Shown in pieces: positions 12,684 through 22,463 of a stretch of DNA of 64,000 nucleotides. The notes under the pieces are model-generated. The model was not told the DNA's origin and made no database searches. It saw only the letters and a list, made by a program, of their open reading frames with translations. Each line of letters opens with the position of its first letter. The first letter of the stretch is position 1. The position numbers were made by a program, and so were the translations under genes. The DNA comes from Gaertneriomyces semiglobifer (lineage: Eukaryota; Chytridiomycota; Chytridiomycetes; Spizellomycetales; Spizellomycetaceae): positions 620,001 to 684,000 of the forward strand of contig JAHLKF010000004.1 of assembly GCA_025558075.1 (NCBI GenBank), given 5' to 3'.

Positions 12684-13342
12684 ATGGCAGGCGGTCGTGG
12701 TGGAAAGTTCAAGGTCAAGCGTGGAGGACCCAAACGCTTCACGCCTTCAAGAGTTCTGCGCGGTCAGGAAGAGGAAGGTGAAGCGTGGGGAGAAGGCCGC
12801 GAGCGGCCCGAGAACGATTCAGATGAGTCCGGCTCGGAAGAATCAGGTTCTGAGGAATCGGAATCCGAAGAAGAGAGTGCTCTTAGTGTTCCAGCCAACC
12901 CCAAGCTTGGAAACACCGTGGTGGTGAAGGAAGACAAGCCCAAGAAGACAAATGATGACATCGAAAACCCAAATAGAGCAACGAAAAAGAACCTCAAAGC
13001 TAGTGAGTTGACTGGCGAACGGGAGATGAGCAGGAGAGAGCGAGAGGCTATGGAGAAGGAACGAGCAAGGGCTGCGTTCTGGAAAGCTCAAGAGGAAGGG
13101 CGTACAGAGCAAGCTCGTGCTGATTTGGCACGACTGGCCATCATCAGAAAGCAAAGAGAAGAAGCCGCCAAGAAGAGAGCAGAAGAACTAGCTGGTATGA
13201 TTTTTCCCTGTCGCGAAATGGTCATGTATACTGCTCTCACTCACATCTGAAATCACTAGCTAAGCAGAAGGGTACGGCATCAAAGAACGAATCTCTGAAT
13301 GCTGGGAAGGGTATTATCTCAAAATCCCTTGGCAAGAAGTAA
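12684..13342 (+). CDS. PDAP1 / 28-kDa heat- and acid-stable phosphoprotein homologue
   Basis: Two exons, 12684..13194 and 13260..13342, give 197 aa. The N-terminus [15 protein letters not shown] is followed by an acidic Ser/Glu repeat ([16 protein letters not shown], about residues 52-68) with many casein kinase 2 sites, then the family core [20 protein letters not shown] and a charged helix LSRREREA-like segment ending [16 protein letters not shown]. This is the casein-kinase-substrate PP28 domain. Family members are small, mostly disordered cytosolic or nucleic-acid-associated proteins whose role is poorly known. Length agrees with the animal proteins (about 180 aa). The 65-nt intron splits an Ala codon near the C-terminus. 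Confidence 0.92.
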
Positions 13343-13636
13343 TACGTCTACGATAATTAGTTCTCCCTTACGTAGAGGACCGTAATTCCTCATCTTCTGT
13401 AAATACGTGCATTCTGTATCATGGCTGGGAAGAAGAGTACTTAATGCTGATGTCTCTCCCTCGCATCATCTGGCGCTATGCAGTATTTCGTCTGGCGCAA
13501 AGTTGACCTATCCTCGACATGTTGAATTTCTCAGCTCTCTCGTTCCATACCAAAATTGAATAAAAGTTCCGCACAAACATATTGCACACGTCTATCTCCT
13601 AACTCAGCCTATGCTGATGCCGAGGCAACAACGCCT

Positions 13637-14393
13637 CTACTTTTCGCTAACAGCACCCGGTGGGTAAAGTGTGGGTAGAGCCTCGGCCTGCGGGAAGGGA
13701 TCTGGTAAATGTGGTGCAACATTTGTGTGTGAGTGTTCTCTGTGCTGCACGAGTGATAGGTATGTTCCCCATCCTGTGAAAAAGTCATTCGTAAGTTTGA
13801 GGCTTCAATTCAGTGAGGTGGGCAGAGATCAACTTACCAAGACCGAGGATATTGACTGTTAGCACCCTGAGTTTCAGCGGCACATAACGGAAATTGAAAA
13901 TTAAGAAAGCTGGCCAGACGGCCCAGTTCGCTTTCAAGGTTGGCCAGAGATTGCGCTCGATACGCTCTTTGACATCCTTCGTGCTGAGACCTTCCATGTA
14001 CGAATTGCACGCAAAGAACATGCACGTAAATGGTGCAGCAGCGAAGATCTGATCCGCAGCCACCTTTTTGGCACTGGTGGCCATATCCATGCCAGCGCCC
14101 AGTCTTTTGTCTAATACTTTATACCACCCGTGAGTGAGTGGAGCACCGACAAGCAAACCATAGAGGCCAAGCCGTACAGTCCTCTGCTTGTCCCACACAA
14201 ACGCCTGGTGTTCGGGCTTGGTAATGCGCTGAGCAAGCACGTCTCCAGCGGCACCAATGACACCCGCAGTAACTGCCTTCGTAACCAGTGGTCGCTCCTC
14301 GAGCAATTCCAAGTACCGTCTCCATGCCCGCACGAGTGGCCGAAACATTGGTTTGGCGCGAGCGGAGCTGGCGTATGATGCGGCCGGTGACAT
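13637..14393 (-). CDS. Mpv17/PMP22-family membrane protein
   Basis: Exons 13838..14393 and 13637..13773 join to 230 aa. The family pattern is clear: YLELLEERPLVTKAVTAGVI near the N-terminus, GLLVGAPLTHGWYKVLDKRL in the middle, and LKANWAVWPAFLIFNFRYVP near the C-terminus, with four hydrophobic segments. Members (Mpv17, Sym1, PMP22, PXMP2) sit in the mitochondrial inner membrane or peroxisome membrane and form small channels or affect organelle homeostasis. The first 20 residues are Ala/Ser/Arg-rich, which mildly favours mitochondria. Exon 2 continues the family GW.TYLS motif, then adds a Pro/His-rich tail of about 35 residues that I do not recognise. Organelle assignment is inferred. Confidence 0.92.
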
Positions 14394-15218
14394 TCTCAGG
14401 CACGTCTACCAAAACGTAGCTCGCTTTTTGTAACAGATACAATACAATGTACGAGAAAATCGCCGTTCAAAGAGATGACCAAGTGTTCTCGGAAGGTGGG
14501 GTTCTAAATTGGAAGCTTTTCGAAAAAAGAGAATTTCTCACACCTCACCACTGCAAACGCTTTTATCCTGAAGCCCATCACCGAATCGATTTATCTTCGC
14601 TAGCGACCGCCGTAAGGCATTCATTCCGATGCCGTTACCTCACAGCCGCTAAAGGAACTTTTGAATATGAGGCGAATCCAAGATTTAAAGGTCTATCTAT
14701 CAACATAAAGACCTTTGAACGCGACGCCGTCATTGCTTAGTAAGCCCAAACCCCGATTCCATGCGCCTTCGAAGTAAATAACCACAACCAAACCTACGCA
14801 ACAAAGCGCTAACATGCGCCCCACACCCACCACTTAATTTTGATGGCGGTGATTGAACGGGCTTTGACCGCCAGTAAACTTAATGTGCGGCTTGGCAACT
14901 ACTACTAGCGGACTTTGTTCCACGACACACAAGGCAAGGCATTTATCACGGCACGAGCTCTGTTTCCTTTTAGACCACCATGTTCGCGTGGTTCTTCAAG
15001 ATCCACGACATTCACTTGGGAACAGCTAGTATGCAACACCTAGTTTGCTGCTCCATGGCCCCGGAAATATCAGCGCTCAACGCATGAGCTACGTGTTGAG
15101 GGTTTAGGCAAGCATTATACATTATATCCAACGGCAGATCGCATCATTCCTTAGTCCTTGATTAGAAGACCCTAATCATGATGATCATTGAGTTTGGTTT
15201 CTGCTGCTTCCTTTACAA
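14394..15218. other. Intergenic region upstream of the Mpv17-family gene
   Basis: A 97-codon plus-strand reading frame (14447-14740) has no recognisable motif and overlaps the likely promoter, so it is not called. Nothing else is seen. Confidence 0.5.
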
Positions 15219-15957
15219 TTACAGACCCACCTTTTCAGAGAGGTAGATACCGTCCAAGAATTTCCGGATATCCTTGTTGCGAACAGTGGTAGACTGCTGG
15301 ATAGAAGCGGCTGTAAAGCAAACGGTAAGACTTCGAGCGAACATCTACATGAGGCAAGGGAACATACCAGTCTGGGACACGTTATCTACGTCGTTACCGG
15401 TGAGGATAATCTCGTCCTTCTGGTTCGTGGAGTTTTCGATCGTGACGCCCGGCAACATCTTGATTTTGCGAACGTGCTTCTCGCCCAAGAAGTTACGAAT
15501 CTCGACCTCAGCACCATTGTTGATAACGTTCACGTTAATCGGAAAGTGGGCATATACGAAACGCATCTTGTATTCGAATCCCTGGAGAAATTGTCAGGCT
15601 AGTTTCATACGAACCTAAGGGACCCTTCCAACACGCATACCTTGGTGACACCCTTGATCATGTTCTCGATGTGGGAGGCGATAGTACGGATGCATGCGAT
15701 GTGCTTGCGGCCACCATGCCACACCTTCACGTTGATCTTGCTCTTGGAAAGCTTGGTGATTTCCAAGGAAACGTGCTTGAAATCCCGGGAAAGAGCTCCG
15801 CGAGGACCAGTCACGCGTACAATGCGAGACTTGACGTCCACGGTCACTACATATTGGTGTTACTCTTAGGATTTCCAAACAGGAGCATCATCAGCGGCCG
15901 AATGTACGTACCACCCTCCGGGATGGTGATATCCTTGTCTTGAACGATCGACTTCAT
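15219..15957 (-). CDS. RPL9: 60S ribosomal protein L9 (uL6)
   Basis: Four exons, 15912..15957, 15641..15846, 15368..15581 and 15219..15310, give 185 aa. The protein binds 25S rRNA near the factor-binding centre of the large subunit. Diagnostic stretches are [45 protein letters not shown] and [17 protein letters not shown]. Length is close to yeast L9 (191 aa). The first coding exon is only 46 nt. A further 5'-UTR intron is predicted (15981-16350) with a telomere-like box upstream, as often found at ribosomal protein genes. Confidence 0.98.
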
Positions 15958-15980
15958 CGTTAAGGATTAAGGTTTCCGGC

Positions 15981-16350
15981 CTGCATATACGGGAAACGAT
16001 GAGCATCTGCAGTTGATGATCTTATTCAGTTGTCCTCGAGTCTCCAGTCTGAATTTCGTCACTCCAACTTTAACCGGATCGTAATCCCGAACACGAGGCT
16101 CTTGTTGCCCTTGGCCTGGCACCCGGTATATGCACTCTCCTCTTCGAAGCACAAAAACCGGCCTTTACCCATCAGCACATATTCCAAGAATCAAGTAAGG
16201 AATGCTACCAATAAGTCATTTTCCTGGTGCGTGTGATGGCCCCGTTGACATAACCATGCCGTCGTGTTCGACTGCCAGACATAATTCACAACACAAACAT
16301 CCGCCAATCTGCGTACTTCCAGCTACTGATTTAATTCCAGAGATACTCAC
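15981..16350 (-). other. Predicted 5'-UTR intron of RPL9 (370 nt)
   Basis: The minus strand has the strong donor CTTTTTG|GTGAGTATCT at 16350 and acceptor GTATATGCAG|GCC at 15981, 24 nt before the ATG. At 370 nt it is several times longer than the coding introns here, a known habit of ribosomal protein gene UTR introns. No transcript was available. Confidence 0.5.
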
Positions 16351-16486
16351 CAAAAAGTGATTAATGGCGTTGGAACACGGGCCGTGAGCTTGCTCAAACC
16401 GCTATATACGGGCCTTTGATAATATCTTAAGTGCTGAGGAACAAGACAAAAACCGGGTCGCGTAAGCGGTGCATAAGCCACGCGAG

Positions 16487-16497
16487 GGTTAGGGTTG
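16487..16497. promoter_or_regulatory. Telomere-like box (AACCCTAACCC on the minus strand)
   Basis: The plus strand reads GGGTTAGGGTT. It lies about 136 bp upstream of the predicted UTR-intron donor of RPL9. TTAGGG boxes bound by Tbf1-type Myb proteins occur in ribosomal protein promoters of many fungi, so a regulatory role is likely; it is also only about 110 bp past the EF-hand gene stop. Confidence 0.45.
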
Positions 16498-16605
16498 GTA
16501 CACACACACACACACGCGATTTTAATCATTTTGCCCTTCCTCAGTGAACCTGGGAACCTATCAGAGAGTGCCAATACCGAGCATTCCATTATTCGCGAAT
16601 ATCTA

Positions 16606-17176
16606 TTACTGACTGCCTTCTAAGCGACCTTTTCTAACCAGCCATTCTGTAAACTCGTTGAAACTGACGTCCCCATCACTGCTGGTGTCTAACTCTCCCC
16701 ATACCTGGTCATGACTGGCGTTTGCCTGGACCAGGCCATTCTTTACCAGGTCCTCGAACATACTGGTGAACTCAGACTTATTGATGGTTCCGTTTTTGTT
16801 GGTATCAAAGTAGTCGAAATAGGCAACAGCCTGCTGCAGACGTGCTTGCTGGGCTTCAGAGAGTTGGAGGTGTTTAAAGCGGTCGCTCTGGCGCCACCAG
16901 TTAATGAATTCGTCGTAGGAAATTCGCCCATCACCATTGACATCTAGTTTCTTCACAGCTAGGTTTAGTTCTTCGTCTGAGAGATGATATCCTACAAGTT
17001 AAAGCCTCTCGTGTGAATATCAACCTTGGTTTAGCACGCTTGCGATGGAGTTCGCACGAACCCAGTTGATGACACATGTTCCTGAACTCCGCCGTTCGAA
17101 TTTCGCCCGATTTGTCGACATCATATTTATCAAATACGAGCCTGGAGACTGGTAGTACTTGCTTGACGCCTGCCAT
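16606..17176 (-). CDS. Four-EF-hand calcium-binding protein
   Basis: Exons 17062..17176 and 16606..16991 join to 166 aa. Four EF-hand loops can be read in order: DVDKSGEIRTAEF, DVNGDGRISYDEF, DTNKNGTINKSEF and DTSSDGDVSFNEF, with the acidic residue at loop position 1 and Glu at position 12 in each. All four should bind calcium. The layout resembles calmodulin, with a longer linker between pairs 2 and 3 (about residues 75-95). It has no transmembrane segment and no extra domain, so it is probably a cytosolic calcium sensor; partners are unknown. The exon 1 donor GTTCGT is weak, but the frame and EF-hand continuity support it. Confidence 0.9.
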
Positions 17177-17449
17177 TTCGTTACAGAAGCTAAGAAGAGG
17201 CGGACGATCCTCGGTAACTCACTATCCCAATCAGTGGAAATACAATGTGGCGGGGAACGCCAACAAATATAACAGGGCATTCTGTCGCGTGTGTTAGTGA
17301 TTACATAACCCCACCGATGATTACCCAATGTAATTTGGAACATTTTGTTTTCCAAGTGGCCATCTGCAATTAGATCTCGGCATTCACTACAAACCGCATC
17401 GCGCATTCCTCATTCTTTGCAGCCAGCACATATCATATCAACAGTCAAA

Positions 17450-18095
17450 ATGGCCCAGGAACGTACCTACATCATGGTGAAGCCCGACGGTGTCGAGCGC
17501 GGTCTCGTTGGTGAGATCATCAAGCGCTTCGAGAGCCGTGGCTACAAGCTCCTCGCCCTCAAGGCGCTCCAGCCTTCCCGTGAGCACCTTGAGCAGCACT
17601 GTAAGTAGCAAGGCAGCTAATAGTACACGGTAGATGGTGTTGTTAAAGTTTGAGGATGATCTTTGTTAGACGGCGACCTCAAGACCAAGCCCTTCTTCCC
17701 CAAGGTAATTGACGCGCCACTATAATGCTGACCGTTCGGCATCTCTGACTCTGACACTATCGTTAGCTCGTTGACTACATGCTCTCTGGCCCCGTTGTTG
17801 GTATGGTGTGGGCCGGTAAGGAGGTCGTCAAGACTGGCCGTGTCATGCTCGTAAGTCTGCTGAATCCGTGGTGCACCATATGACGAGATTCTCATAGTAA
17901 TTACCATGACAGGGTGCTACCAACCCCCTCGCTTCTGCTCCCGGCACCATCCGTGGCGACTACGCCATCGATGTTGGAAAGAACATCTGCCACGGTTCCG
18001 ACTCTGTTGAGTCTGCTGAGAAGGAGATCGGTCTCTGGTTCCCCGAGGGTGTGCTCTCCTACGAGCGCTCCTTGGACAAACTCATCTACGAGTAG
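17450..18095 (+). CDS. NDK1: Nucleoside diphosphate kinase
   Basis: Four exons, 17450..17600, 17670..17704, 17767..17850 and 17913..18095, give 150 aa, the usual subunit length. The enzyme moves the gamma phosphate from ATP to other nucleoside diphosphates through a phospho-His. The catalytic motif [16 protein letters not shown] is intact (His about 117), as are [18 protein letters not shown] and [18 protein letters not shown]. The ATG at 17450 was chosen because translation then begins [13 protein letters not shown] as in homologues. The frame stays open 35 codons further upstream, with an ATG at 17345, but that part does not look conserved. Codon use is strongly C-ending, as expected of a highly expressed gene. 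Confidence 0.98.
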
Positions 18096-18467
18096 GAATC
18101 TGACTTTTAGACGATATGTAGATAATATATCCTCATTTTGGACTTTTGCTGCTCATACTCGAAACCCCAATAGCATTCTGCACATACGACATGGATTTTA
18201 CTAGTTTGTTAACAAAGAGCTACCATGAAGCCGCTTTGCCTAGGTCTCTCTTAAAGGTTACATTGTTGTTACTCTCTGCGTAGGCACATTGTACGTTGTG
18301 AAGTGCTTGCAAACTGGATATTAAACCTATCCACCAAAGAAAGTGACCACTCGGGATTTTGACGACGGGTCACGTGACAACATCGGATTCGCTCGCCGAC
18401 ACAGGACTTCAACTTATTCACCGTTTTCTCCATCCGTTGATCCCGACACGACTCGTTATAAAGCAAG
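18096..18467. other. NDK1 3' region and TOM5 upstream region
   Basis: No gene is seen. The right side must hold the TOM5 promoter; a TTATAAAG sequence lies about 10 bp before its ATG. Confidence 0.45.
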
Positions 18468-18757
18468 ATGTTCTCTTTCGGTCCTCAAACGCCAAAGCTT
18501 TCCTATGAGGAGGCCATGGAAAACCGCGCTAAGGTGAGTGCTGTCTCCCGCCCTTGTCATGTTCATGCCCAATTCCTAACCAGGTCGACGCTCAACAGGT
18601 CAAGAGTACCCTCAGGACATTCGTGACAGTCGCCGTGGCTTTGCGAGTTGGTGAGTGACCACTCCGTCTTGATTGATATGTATTACATTACATTCTAATG
18701 TCATTTAACCGTGCCTCAGCACCGTTTGTAATCGACTATGTGAAGGACCTTTTGTAA
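18468..18757 (+). CDS. TOM5: Mitochondrial import receptor subunit TOM5
   Basis: Three small exons, 18468..18533, 18584..18650 and 18720..18757, encode 56 aa. Tom5 is the tail-anchored small Tom protein of the TOM complex of the outer mitochondrial membrane. The protein starts MFSFGPQTPKLSYEEAMENR, an acidic cytosolic part, and ends with a hydrophobic helix FVTVAVALRVAPFVIDYVK, the APF/SPF-containing anchor seen in fungal Tom5. Length agrees with yeast (50 aa). Intron 1 has two in-frame acceptors 15 nt apart (exon 2 from 18584 or 18599), so a 51-aa form without VDAQQ is possible. The gene is too small for single-frame detection. Confidence 0.75.
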
Positions 18758-19061
18758 AGCCCGCTCACCATCTACAGATGAAGAATGTACTGTGCGGGGA
18801 AGCAGCTTGTGGAGTCGTGAGCACCTCCTTAGGCTCTCCATACTGAGGCACAACTTCATAGCTACGAACACCCGCTGTCTCACTAATGGCGGATGAACAA
18901 GGCAGTCGCGAGTCGTGATCGGCCTTCCGGGTTACCGTACAATGTAGTATGGAAGATTGGGCACTGTAAATGATACGGCATATACGATCGTTGACTGTGG
19001 TCATCCCGAATAGGCCAATGGTTTTGGCCCTAAGAAGGACACCAAACTGAATCAGTTGCGG
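18758..19061. other. Intergenic, nothing seen
   Basis: This 304-bp stretch lies between the convergent ends of TOM5 and the one-pass membrane protein. Only short unsupported reading frames are present. Confidence 0.5.
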
Positions 19062-19838
19062 TTATCGTATGTCCCATATTTCTTCTTCGGCCTGCCTTCC
19101 AGGTAGCGGCCTCTTTAGGAAATCCTCTATATGTCTAGTGGGTATGGCTTCCACGCTTGTATTCGCTCGAACAGGCGTCCTTTCGGTGACGCTGCTTCGT
19201 TCACTGGCATTACCTCCGCTATCGCGGAGCCTTTCATCAAAAGCCTTTCGCCTCGGAGCAATCGGGGTACTTGGCTGGCTGAAAACAGGTCCCAGAGGAC
19301 ACGTCTCGGGTTCGGGACATAACCGATTCATTACACTTTTGGCGGGAGTGGATACAAAGCTTGCTGCCTTTCGAAGTGGTGTTCGCGATGGCTCTGGAGT
19401 GTTCTGCGCAGATATTGACGCAAGTCGTCGCATTTCGCGGTCCACATCCATATTGTATATTGACGATTTTGGTGGGTTCACTTTGGCTATTGGCAAAGCA
19501 ATAGGCGTTTGATGCCGCGTGAAAAAGATTGGCTTCCTGTCGGGGGTTCCAATGAAATCCGCGATGCGTTGTTGGTCGTCTTCGCCCTCATCTCCTCCAT
19601 TAGCTCCGCTGCGTCGTCCAACGGTGGAGAAAAGAAGTGGTACTTTCAACGGCGCCGTTATATTTCCTCCTTCGCGAAACCATGCCCATGAAAAGAAGAG
19701 TATGGCTACAACAGAAAGCAGAGCGCAGCAGCCGGTGGTGATCATGCAGAAGTGGTCGGTAGGATGGATGACTGAACAGACCAATGGTATGCGGACGGGC
19801 AGGGGCATTTGTCGAGGTAAGGTATCGTGCGGGCCCAT
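19062..19838 (-). CDS. Hypothetical single-pass membrane protein
   Basis: A 258-codon uninterrupted frame from the ATG at 19838; an in-frame ATG ten codons further in (19808) is an alternative start. One hydrophobic segment is seen at about residues 32-54 (MITTGCCALLSVVAILFFSW). The remainder is polar, rich in Ser/Pro/Arg, with Thr-Pro sites (TPDRKP, TPIAL, TPEPSRTP, STPIAPRR, ERTPVRA) that could be phosphorylated by proline-directed kinases. I do not recognise a domain. The other strand of the same stretch carries a shorter frame (19069-19512), which I take as a shadow. Support is the length of the frame and the well-formed membrane helix; function is unknown. Confidence 0.5.
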   Translation of the reverse strand: MGPHDTLPRQMPLPVRIPLVCSVIHPTDHFCMITTGCCALLSVVAILFFSWAWFREGGNITAPLKVPLLFSTVGRRSGANGGDEGEDDQQRIADFIGTPDRKPIFFTRHQTPIALPIAKVNPPKSSIYNMDVDREMRRLASISAQNTPEPSRTPLRKAASFVSTPAKSVMNRLCPEPETCPLGPVFSQPSTPIAPRRKAFDERLRDSGGNASERSSVTERTPVRANTSVEAIPTRHIEDFLKRPLPGRQAEEEIWDIR

Positions 19839-21236
19839 TCAGCTCGCACCACGATGTATGCGCGATAGTACGGAGGTCACAAAAGCAGCCGAACAGAAGT
19901 GCATCGAGTTAGGAGGTTGAATCAGGAAAGTAGTCGCTTCAGTAAGTGCATTTCGGCATTTCGGGAAATTCAAAGTATTAAAAGCGGGGGTCTGTCTGCG
20001 GACACGCACGCGAACAAATTCCAAATTCTGCGAACACCGACTAAAAACTTATTCTAGTACCGCAACGGACTACTAGTGGCAGTATTGGCGACTGCGCACC
20101 GCATGGTATTGCAGCATGACGCCAACATAGCAATGGCTTCGAAGTCGCATGGTTCGGTGATCGGCAGCCATGCAGCCGTTTCAGCAACCATGCAGATGTA
20201 CTTGTACAGTTCGAATCTTATCAATGCAGGTAGGATAGAATAGTCAAGCGCTATTAGACCACAACGTTGGAGCTTGATTCGCCACGGTGCTTCGGAATGC
20301 TCAACTTGCCTTCGACGTTACGGACATGGTGCATTGATGAGCTCCTTCCTGTGGTTATACTCAAAAGAACAAGCTGGTCCATTCATTGACGAGTGACTAT
20401 TAGTACTTACACGTTCAGCCATGACCACCTTATGCCTTTGGAATGCTGTCTGGAACGGCAGTATCCGCGAAAGTACGAATGGACCGATTGAGCTGCTTTA
20501 GCGTCAGCAAGCAGCCATTGAAAGGACAGTAGCAGCGAACGTTGAGGGATATAGTTCACTGCAAGGATGCTGACAGGACGAAGTAACCGAGAGCTGACTG
20601 ACAGATGTATATGCGAAATCCCCTCAGACCGCAACCTTCCCGTGCACCGTACACAACGGACGCAGGAAGCAATCTCGTTCACTCACTGCATGCTCACAAT
20701 GAAAGACGCAGGTCTTTAATTAACTTTGCTGGGACAAAATCCAAACGGCAGCTGGCACGACGCGTTCTTGACTGTGCCACCAGTCTCAACGGGCAGCTCG
20801 CAAAAACATTTTTGACAAATGCCGAGACCTTTTTCCAGAAACTTTTAAATTCCCCCACTCATCCAGCATACGTCTCTTCACCACCCACCGCCAGCCGTTC
20901 TTTCTCAACAACTTAGTGGACGTTATCTGTTTGGATAAACTCCTTGTTGGAACACTTACCGTCTGTCAAAAGGAAACCGTTATCAGCCTAGGCCTCAGTT
21001 CACTTCATGAACTTGTACTCTCTCAACTCTGTGAGCTTTAGTTTCCTTGCCAGCGGGGATACCAGTCCGAACCATATACCACCCAATAGCCCGTCGATAT
21101 TGACCCAACAGAAACCGTGCATGCCTTCTTAGGACGCCATACCTTCCACGTTTCAACTCGTTGACCGCGCTCTCTTTGCCAGTAGTAGTAGTCCTTGAAT
21201 CAATCGCTCTTGTGAACCAAATCGGACATCGCAATC
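19839..21236. other. Long intergenic region upstream of eIF5
   Basis: About 1.4 kb with only unsupported short frames on both strands. A scatter of GCATG/CATGC words lies at 20100-20200. The right end should hold the eIF5 promoter and 5' UTR. Confidence 0.45.
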
Positions 21237-22463
21237 ATGTCGGGCAACATCAACATTCGTCGGGACGTTAGCGACAAATTCTACCGATACAAGATGCCTC
21301 GTTTGATTTCGAAAATTGAAGGAAAAGGCAACGGTATCAAGACCATCATTCCGAATATGACAGATATCGGCAAGTCGCTCGAGCGGCCTCCCCATTACAT
21401 TACGAAATGGTTCGGTTGTGAACTTGGTGCCCAAGTCAAAAGCGACGAGAAGAATGATAGGTATCAAGTGAACGGCGCTCATGATGCCGAGAAGCTTCAA
21501 AAGTCCCTTGATGGCTTCATTGATAAATTCGTCCTTTGTGGGAGTTGCAAGAACCCGGAGACGGACCTCGTGTTGACCAAGGATGATAGAATTATGAAGC
21601 CGTGCATGGCGTGTGGGGCAAACACTCCTGTTGATATGCGCCACAAGTTGACAACCTACATTTTGAAGAACCCTCCTCCTAAGAAATCCAAGAAGGGCAA
21701 GCATGCGACCGCCGATATAAACCGCGACATGCCTTCCCCTCCTGAAACTGCCTCGAACGGCAGTGACGAAGATGGAGACGACGATATTACCCGCGCCATG
21801 GATGAAGAGGCGCGTCAATTAATGAATCAGAAGCTTCGTGAGGTTGACGATGATGACTGGGCGGTTGACACGTCTGCTGATGCTGTTGCTGCACGCATGA
21901 AGGAGCTTGCTGTTGGTGGAGCGGTGGCAAAACTCAATGCCGAGCCTGATGATGATGACGATTCTGGAGGTGATCCTCTGGAGCAATTTGCGGACTACAT
22001 CGCATCGAACCCGGATGCCAGTGATGCTGATATTGTCAGCCAAGCGAGCGAGCTCAATATTCGCAGCGATAAGGTCTGCATAGTTTTGGCTCAAGTGCTT
22101 CTCACTGAGAATGTCATCGCTGGCAAGCAAATATCCAAGCGTGCTGCTCTGTTCCGCAAGTTCTGCACGTCTGACAAAGCGCAGAAAGGTTTGCTCGGTG
22201 GAATTGAACGACTTGTGGGAGTTAGCCACAAAGAGCTTCTTCCTAAAATTCCATTGATTCTAAAGGCGCTATATGACGAGGATCTGATTGATGAGGAGGT
22301 ATTTATCGCATGGGGTGAGAAAGCTAGCAAGAAATTCGTTGATAGAAAGATTAGTAAAGAAATTCGCGAGAAAGCGGAACCCTTTTTGAATTGGCTGAAG
22401 GAGGCCGACGAAGAGGAAGAGAGCGAGGAGGAAGATAGTGAAGTTGATGTTGACGACATTTAG
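21237..22463 (+). CDS. TIF5: Translation initiation factor eIF5
   Basis: One uninterrupted exon of 408 aa. eIF5 is the GTPase activator for eIF2 on the 43S/48S complex. The N-terminal domain shows DKFYRYKMPRLISKIEGKGN, whose Arg (about 17) is the arginine finger, then KWFGCELGAQ. A C2-C2 zinc finger follows at about residues 100-125 (LCGSCKNPETD and PCMACGA). A basic KKSKKGK linker and acidic stretches lead to the C-terminal W2/HEAT domain (about 245-395), ending with the aromatic/acidic motif FLNWLKEADEEEESEEED that binds eIF2beta and eIF3. Length equals other fungal eIF5. It is notable as one of few intronless genes in the window. Confidence 0.98.
   Translation: MSGNINIRRDVSDKFYRYKMPRLISKIEGKGNGIKTIIPNMTDIGKSLERPPHYITKWFGCELGAQVKSDEKNDRYQVNGAHDAEKLQKSLDGFIDKFVLCGSCKNPETDLVLTKDDRIMKPCMACGANTPVDMRHKLTTYILKNPPPKKSKKGKHATADINRDMPSPPETASNGSDEDGDDDITRAMDEEARQLMNQKLREVDDDDWAVDTSADAVAARMKELAVGGAVAKLNAEPDDDDDSGGDPLEQFADYIASNPDASDADIVSQASELNIRSDKVCIVLAQVLLTENVIAGKQISKRAALFRKFCTSDKAQKGLLGGIERLVGVSHKELLPKIPLILKALYDEDLIDEEVFIAWGEKASKKFVDRKISKEIREKAEPFLNWLKEADEEEESEEEDSEVDVDDI

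Larger units (their letters stand above)
15958..16605. other. RPL9 upstream region and 3' flank of the EF-hand gene
   Basis: The stretch contains the predicted RPL9 5'-UTR intron, a TTAGGG-type box at 16487-16497 and a (CA)n run at 16501-16515. No separate gene is seen. Confidence 0.6.

Noticed and set aside
14447..14740. 97-codon plus-strand frame upstream of the Mpv17-family gene
   Set aside because: No motif, no splice partners, and it sits in the likely promoter.
19069..19512. 147-codon plus-strand frame opposite the one-pass membrane protein
   Set aside because: The minus-strand frame is longer and has a well-formed membrane helix; this one shows no feature.
20205..20216. Possible tRNA B-box (AGTTCGAATCTT)
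   Set aside because: The match is imperfect, there is no A-box at a suitable distance, and no cloverleaf can be folded by eye.
21153..21818. 221-codon frame antisense to eIF5
   Set aside because: It is a shadow of the conserved eIF5 N-terminal domain.
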